From Chloroflexota bacterium (GTDB lineage: Bacteria; Chloroflexota; UBA6077; JACCZL01): DNA of 9,747 nucleotides. Positions within the stretch are counted from its first letter, which is position 1; each line of letters opens with the position of its first letter. Below the pieces are notes generated by a model. It did not search any database. It saw nothing but the letters and a program-made list of their open reading frames with translations, and was not told where the DNA came from. The translations under genes and the position numbers were made by a program. Of the stretch, positions 5,899 through 9,747 are shown piece after piece. Location of the stretch: the NCBI GenBank assembly GCA_020845495.1, contig JADLFM010000210.1, positions 1 to 9,747 of the forward strand, given 5' to 3'.

Positions 5899-7449
5899 CT
5901 ACGTCCCGTAGACCTGTTTCAGCTCGGTCTCGGCCCAGGCCACTGCCGCCTCAGCGGACTCACCCTGCGTCGCCCGTGCGAACATGTCCACGATGATGTA
6001 CTTCGCCTGGGCCAGCCCGGCCTTCTGGCTGGGCGGCCCGGCGTATCCGATCCCTCGGAACGAGGCCGGCGCGTTCTTGAACACCTGGGTGACGGGCGGG
6101 AACTTCTCCCAGATCGGGTTGTTGTTCTGCTTCTCGCCAACGCCGCAGATGAAGCTGCCCATCAGCTCAAAGAGCGGCATCCATTGGGCCTCCTGCATCT
6201 GCCAGCGGATGAACGCCTTGGCCGCGTCCACATTCTTGCTGTACTTCATGATGCCGAGCGTCCAGAGCTGCCCCATCGTGTAGCGGCCCTGCGGCCCGGC
6301 TGGCAGCAGGGCCAGCCCGATGTCGTCGAACATCGGGTGCTTGTCCTTGCGAGCCACCCACCAGATGCTGGCGCCGTTCTGCGTCGAGGCGATCTGCTCT
6401 GCCAGGAACGCGCGGTTGTTCGCCGAATCGTCCCAGCCCGCGCCGGTCTCGTCAAACGCCAGCGGCCAGGCATCCTTGAGCTTCTTGACAGCGGCAATGG
6501 TGCCCGGCGAGTTGATGGCCACCTTGCCACTGGCATCCGTCTCCGCGCCGCCATGCGACCAGATCAGTGGGTAGGTGAAGAAGACGGGATCACCGATACT
6601 GTGCGCCAGCGACTCACCCAGCGGGCGCCCCTTCTCCTTGAGCTTTCGCCCGACCTCAAAATACTCGTCGAACGTCTTCGGGAAGGCAGACGCGCCGACC
6701 TCCTGGAACCAGGACTTGCGGTAGTGGACGGCCAGCCCCAGGAAGTCGTGGGGGATGCCAAGGTACTTGCCGTTGACCCTGGCGTACGCATCGAAGCCGG
6801 GGAAGAACGGCCCGGTGACCTTCTGGACATCCTCAGCGACATCGGAGACGTCCACCAGCCCATCCTGGTAGGTGTGCGGCCAGTTGTGCGCGAACTGGAT
6901 GATGTCTGGGCCGCTGCCACTCTGAACCGCCGCCGCGATCTTCGGCGCGATGGTGTTCTGGTCGATGAACTCGATGTTGACGGTCGCACCGGTCTCCTTC
7001 ATGAAGCCGTCCTCGATCTGCTTCTTGAAGAAGGGATCGGCGTCCGGGATGAAGTTCGACCATTGGAGGATCGAGAGCGTGGTGCCACGCAGGTTCGGGA
7101 GGGCAGCCGTCTGGGCGGCCGGGGCCTGCTGGACCGCAGCGGCCGGGCTGGCGCCCGGACTCGCGGCTGGACTGCCTCCCGCGGCCGGGCTGGCAGAGGC
7201 TGGCACACCAGCGACAGGGCTGGCCGCTCCCGGCGCAGGGCTGGCAGCGGCCGGCGCGGCGGGCTTCGGAGCCTCAATCGGCTTCGCAGGCTCGGTGGGT
7301 TTCGCTGGCTCAGCAGGCTTCGCGGGCGCGGTGGCCCCGCCGCAGGCGGCCAGCAGCAGGACGCTGGCACTGCCAGCAGCGGTCACCAGAAAATGTCGGC
7401 GCGAGCGGGTGGCACGGAGCAGAGCACGGTTCTCATCGTTGAGTGCCAT
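5899..7449 (-). CDS. ABC transporter substrate-binding lipoprotein (sugar type, family 1)
   Basis: This 516-aa extracytoplasmic binding protein would capture a solute, probably a carbohydrate, for an ABC importer. The N-terminus has a Tat-like motif SRRHFL (16-21), a hydrophobic core and a lipobox LAAC with C36 as the lipidated residue. Residues 37 to about 115 are a low-complexity linker: first repeats of the form AKPxEP, then Ala/Ser/Pro/Gly blocks. The binding domain starts at about 122 (GTTLSILQWSNFIP) and includes GSGPDIIQFAHNWP, YLGIPHDFLGLAVHYRKSWF and a late YTMGQLWTLGIMKYSKN. The linker makes it longer than the usual 400-450 residues. ATG 7449 has GAGGGAG upstream. No permease or ATPase gene is within the window, so it is an orphan here. 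A strong hairpin separates it from the upstream GGT gene. Confidence 0.88.
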   Translation of the reverse strand: MALNDENRALLRATRSRRHFLVTAAGSASVLLLAACGGATAPAKPAEPAKPTEPAKPIEAPKPAAPAAASPAPGAASPVAGVPASASPAAGGSPAASPGASPAAAVQQAPAAQTAALPNLRGTTLSILQWSNFIPDADPFFKKQIEDGFMKETGATVNIEFIDQNTIAPKIAAAVQSGSGPDIIQFAHNWPHTYQDGLVDVSDVAEDVQKVTGPFFPGFDAYARVNGKYLGIPHDFLGLAVHYRKSWFQEVGASAFPKTFDEYFEVGRKLKEKGRPLGESLAHSIGDPVFFTYPLIWSHGGAETDASGKVAINSPGTIAAVKKLKDAWPLAFDETGAGWDDSANNRAFLAEQIASTQNGASIWWVARKDKHPMFDDIGLALLPAGPQGRYTMGQLWTLGIMKYSKNVDAAKAFIRWQMQEAQWMPLFELMGSFICGVGEKQNNNPIWEKFPPVTQVFKNAPASFRGIGYAGPPSQKAGLAQAKYIIVDMFARATQGESAEAAVAWAETELKQVYGT

Positions 7450-7765
7450 GAGCCATTCTCCCTCGTCAGTTCGCGTCGAGTGCCGAGGACGCCGGGACAG
7501 CGTGCGGATGTCAGCGTCGGCGAATAGCGCACTCCTTCTCAGTCCCAGGACACGCCTGTAGGACCGTCAGCCATACGGCGGGGTAGTCCGAGTCTACAAG
7601 AAATGCTACGCCGGCACACGGCATTTCCTCGCGCGGCACGGCGAAGGGCGCCGGAGCGGCTCGCACCGTCGAGGGCTGATGGCCGCACAGCACACAAAGG
7701 GCCGCGCACCCGGCGCCCGGGTGCGCGGCCCTTGCGTGCTCCCAGCGCGTCTGAGGGACGGCTGC
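7450..7765. other. Intergenic region, 316 bp
   Basis: This lies between the GGT-family gene and the binding-protein gene, both on the minus strand. It contains the terminator hairpin at 7697-7733 and a 7-bp inverted repeat, GAAATGC (7600-7606) with GCATTTC (7621-7627), that could be an operator or a weak hairpin. I see no gene; open frames here are short and lack ribosome-binding sites. Confidence 0.6.
7697..7733 (-). terminator. Strong terminator hairpin after the GGT-family gene
   Basis: A perfect 17-bp stem (7697-7713 with 7717-7733) has a 3-base loop CGC. On the minus strand the right foot reads into TTTGTGTG. The outer flanks (AGCACAC and GCGTGCT) can extend the stem imperfectly. It lies 33 bases past the stop codon. 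Confidence 0.85.
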
Positions 7766-9388
7766 TCAGTAGGCCAGCGCCCAGCCGTCCCGGCGCGGGT
7801 CCGACCCGGCCATCAGCATGCCGTTCGACGGATCGCGGCGGATGATCTCGATGGAGCACGGCCCTTCGAGGTCGCCGACCGTCACCACGTTATGGCCCCG
7901 CTCGGCCAGCCCTTCGCGGACGGTCGCCGAGAACCGCCCCTCCAGCGTCAGCGCGTCTGGCGCATCGTGCGGGTAGTTCGCCTCCTGGCCGGGCGCTTCG
8001 CTCTTCCAGCGGGGAGCCTCGGCCGCCTGCTGCGCGTCGAAGCCGAAATCGATCATCGAGGTCAGCACCTGGAGGTTGACCTGCACCTGATTGTCGCCGC
8101 CGGGCGTTCCGAAGACGGCCCACAGTTCGCCGTCCTTGAAGACCATCGGCGGGTTCATGGTGTGGCGGACCCGCTTGCCTGGCTGCAGCCGGTTCGGGTG
8201 GTCCGGCTCCAGGTGCCATGGCGACATCCGGTTGTTGAGCAGGATGCCGGTCTCGCCGGCCGTCACGCCGGAGCCGAACAGGCTGTTGATGCTCTGGATC
8301 GCCGAGACGGCGTTCCCCTCGCCGTCCACCACGCAGTAGTAGGTGGTGTTGCCGCCGCCCGCCACGACCGGCGTCCGCACGCCCGGTCCGGCCTTCCGCC
8401 CGTCGATCAGCGCGGCCCGCTTCGCAGCGTACGCCTCGGAGAGCAGCTCGTCCAGCGGCGCATCGATGAACTTCGGATCGCCGCCCCAGCGCTCGCGATC
8501 CTCGAACGCCAGCTTCTTGGCCTCGACCAGCGTATGGACGGTGTCCGTCGAGAGCGCGCCCATCGCCGCCAGGTCGAACAGCTCGACGATCTTCAGCTCC
8601 TGGAGCAGCACCCAGCCCGTCGAGTTCGGCGGGGCCTCGGTGACGGTGTACCCCCGGTACGAGATCGAGATCGGCGACTGCTCCTCGGGGTAGCAGTTCG
8701 CGAGATCCTCGGCCGTCACCAACGCGCCAGCCTCCGCCAGCCCGGCCGCGAACCGCTTCGCGATGGCCCCCCGGTAGAAGCTGTCGCTGCCCTCGTCGGC
8801 AAGCTGCTGGAGCGTCCGTGCCAGCTCTGGCTGTGGGATCGCCGTGCCCAAAGGCGGGGCCTTCCCGTCGCGCAGGAAGGTGCGGGCGCTGCGGGCGTCG
8901 GCAGAGAGCACCTTCTGGGCCTCGCCGGAGTAGTTGCGATAGGTGGGCGTGGCCCCGAAGCCCTCGGCGGCGTAGTGGATGGCGCTCTCGAAGAGGCTCG
9001 GCCAGGAGCGGCGGCCGTAGCGGGCGTGCATCGCCCCCCACGCGCCCACCGAGCCGGGCGTGGAGAATGCGAGCGGCCCGGAGATCGGGATGCCGGCCGC
9101 GTACCGCTCGGGCGTGGCAGCGGCCGGGGCGGCGCCCGTGCCGTTGAAGACCGTCGCCTGGCCGGTCGCCTTGCGGTAGACGTGGTAGAAGCCGTCCCCG
9201 CCCAGGCCCGACATGAACGGCTCGACAACGCTGAGGGCGGCGGCGACCGCCACCGCCGCGTCGACGGCATCGCCGCCAGCCTGGAGCGTCAGCAAGCCGG
9301 CCTGCGTCGCCAGCGGATGATTGGACGCCACTGCGCCGCGTCGGCCCATGATGACCGGTCGGTACGAACGGATGCCGTCGTAGGCCAC
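7766..9388 (-). CDS. ggt: Gamma-glutamyltransferase-family Ntn hydrolase (divergent substrate pocket)
   Basis: This 540-aa proenzyme should cleave itself before T348 (in GGGNTTYYCVVD) into subunits of about 347 and 193 residues. T348 would be the nucleophile that attacks gamma-glutamyl or related amides. Family hallmarks include ASNHPLATQAGL, DAAVAVAAALSVVEPFMSG, GLGGDGF (62-68), LLNNRMSP and the oxyanion GTPGGDNQ (427-434). Residues that bind glutamate in E. coli GGT are not conserved: the Arg114 site reads FNGTGAAP, the Asp433 position is S389, and the Ser462-Ser463 pair is H409-T410. This resembles the YwrD/cephalosporin-acylase-like branch, so glutathione may not be the substrate. There is no signal peptide, unlike secreted GGTs. 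The start is GTG 9388 with GGGAG about 9 bases upstream. It is followed by a terminator. Confidence 0.85.
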   Translation of the reverse strand: MAYDGIRSYRPVIMGRRGAVASNHPLATQAGLLTLQAGGDAVDAAVAVAAALSVVEPFMSGLGGDGFYHVYRKATGQATVFNGTGAAPAAATPERYAAGIPISGPLAFSTPGSVGAWGAMHARYGRRSWPSLFESAIHYAAEGFGATPTYRNYSGEAQKVLSADARSARTFLRDGKAPPLGTAIPQPELARTLQQLADEGSDSFYRGAIAKRFAAGLAEAGALVTAEDLANCYPEEQSPISISYRGYTVTEAPPNSTGWVLLQELKIVELFDLAAMGALSTDTVHTLVEAKKLAFEDRERWGGDPKFIDAPLDELLSEAYAAKRAALIDGRKAGPGVRTPVVAGGGNTTYYCVVDGEGNAVSAIQSINSLFGSGVTAGETGILLNNRMSPWHLEPDHPNRLQPGKRVRHTMNPPMVFKDGELWAVFGTPGGDNQVQVNLQVLTSMIDFGFDAQQAAEAPRWKSEAPGQEANYPHDAPDALTLEGRFSATVREGLAERGHNVVTVGDLEGPCSIEIIRRDPSNGMLMAGSDPRRDGWALAY

Positions 9389-9435
9389 GATGCTCGCTCC
9401 CAGGCAGGAGTCTGGCCGGCAGGCCGGCCACGAGC

Positions 9436-9441
9436 ATGATA
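9436..9441 (-). promoter_or_regulatory. Putative -10 box of the GGT-family gene
   Basis: TATCAT on the minus strand matches five of six consensus bases; no good -35 is visible at the right distance. Transcription would start near 9429, so the leader of about 40 bases would begin with the 7-bp hairpin at 9413-9419/9424-9430 (TGGCCGG...CCGGCCA). Confidence 0.35.
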
Positions 9442-9470
9442 GCGTGGGGATCTGGGGATCGTGGGACGTG

Positions 9471-9511
9471 GATCGAGGGTCGCGGGGGGAGCGCCCCCAC
9501 GACCCTCGATC
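9471..9511 (-). terminator. Terminator-like palindrome after flagellin
   Basis: A perfect 12-bp inverted repeat, GATCGAGGGTCG (9471-9482) with CGACCCTCGATC (9500-9511), encloses a further G5/C5 stem after one mismatch. It starts 34 bases beyond the flagellin stop codon. No clear T run follows, so termination is inferred from stem strength and position. It also resembles the GGTCGTG repeat family. Confidence 0.6.
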
Positions 9512-9544
9512 TTCGACCTATGCCCCGCGGTCTACGCGGCGCTG

Positions 9545-9747
9545 CTAGCGGAGCAGGGACAGCACGCCCTGCGGGAGCTGGTTGGCCTGCGCCAAGATCG
9601 AGGTGCCCGCCTGCGAGAGAATGTTGCTCCGCGTGAACTGCACCATCTCGGCAGCCATGTCCGCGTCGCGGATGCGGCTCTCGGACGCCGTCAGGTTCTC
9701 GCTCATCGTCGCCAGGTTCTCGATGGTGTGCTCGAGGCGGTTCTGGA
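9545..9747 (-). CDS. fliC: Flagellin, C-terminal fragment (5' part beyond window)
   Basis: Reading the minus strand from the window end gives 66 residues and a TAG at 9545-9547. The sequence is the conserved C-terminal D0/D1 helix of bacterial flagellin: [10 protein letters not shown], then [20 protein letters not shown], then [19 protein letters not shown] and PQGVLSLLR at the very end. This region packs into the filament core and carries the export and polymerisation surface, so the gene is intact at its 3' end. The first codon visible is partial. It shows that the organism has, or had, flagella. No other flagellar gene is in view; filament genes would be expected upstream, beyond 9747. Confidence 0.93.
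   Translation of the reverse strand, partial: QNRLEHTIENLATMSENLTASESRIRDADMAAEMVQFTRSNILSQAGTSILAQANQLPQGVLSLLR

Noticed and set aside
7570..7599. Minus-strand TTGTAG and TATGGC, 18 bases apart, as a promoter for the binding protein.
   Set aside because: The -10 matches only three consensus bases, and the site is about 120 bases from the start codon; too weak to annotate.
7679..9439. Long plus-strand open frame opposite the GGT-family gene, and a similar one at 5665-7527 opposite the binding protein.
   Set aside because: Both are antisense shadows of clearly recognised genes and start in terminators or repeats.

Overview
The window is GC-rich bacterial chromosomal DNA. The protein styles suggest Chloroflexota, perhaps a Thermomicrobia- or soil-type lineage: a Tat lipoprotein binding protein with a long Ala/Pro/Ser linker, a GarR-like reductase, an Rv2258c-like methyltransferase, and intergenic families such as CATCCCGA...TCGGGATG and GGTCGTG heptads. 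This is inference; no rRNA or marker gene is present. Most intact genes end in TAG, so the standard code applies.

Layout. Positions 1-400 hold two copies, 227 bp apart, of a compound palindromic repeat. Positions 376-1225 look like a decaying zone. It contains a plus-strand gene broken by one TAG, a minus-strand gene broken by a TAG and an apparent frameshift, and a possible 34-codon minus-strand remnant. After it come an intact 98-aa Cys-rich hypothetical protein (+), a two-domain extradiol-type VOC dioxygenase (-) with a complete metal triad, a 77-aa hypothetical protein (+), and a tartronate semialdehyde reductase (garR, -). A 524-bp divergent intergenic region with strong hairpins separates garR from an Rv2258c-like methyltransferase (+). 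A convergent gap with a heptad array and a MITE-like palindrome follows. The rest is on the minus strand: an orphan sugar-type ABC binding lipoprotein, a gamma-glutamyltransferase-family Ntn hydrolase, and the C-terminal end of a flagellin cut by the window edge.

The genes do not form one pathway. Each has its own ribosome-binding site, and strong hairpins separate several transcription units (3037-3075, 7697-7733, 9471-9511). I found no CRISPR array, tRNA, transposase gene, toxin-antitoxin pair or defence system, and no strong case for a new multi-gene system. The most interesting items are the compound palindromes and the decay beside them, the divergent active site of the GGT-family protein, the structured leader before the methyltransferase, and the small Cys-rich protein.
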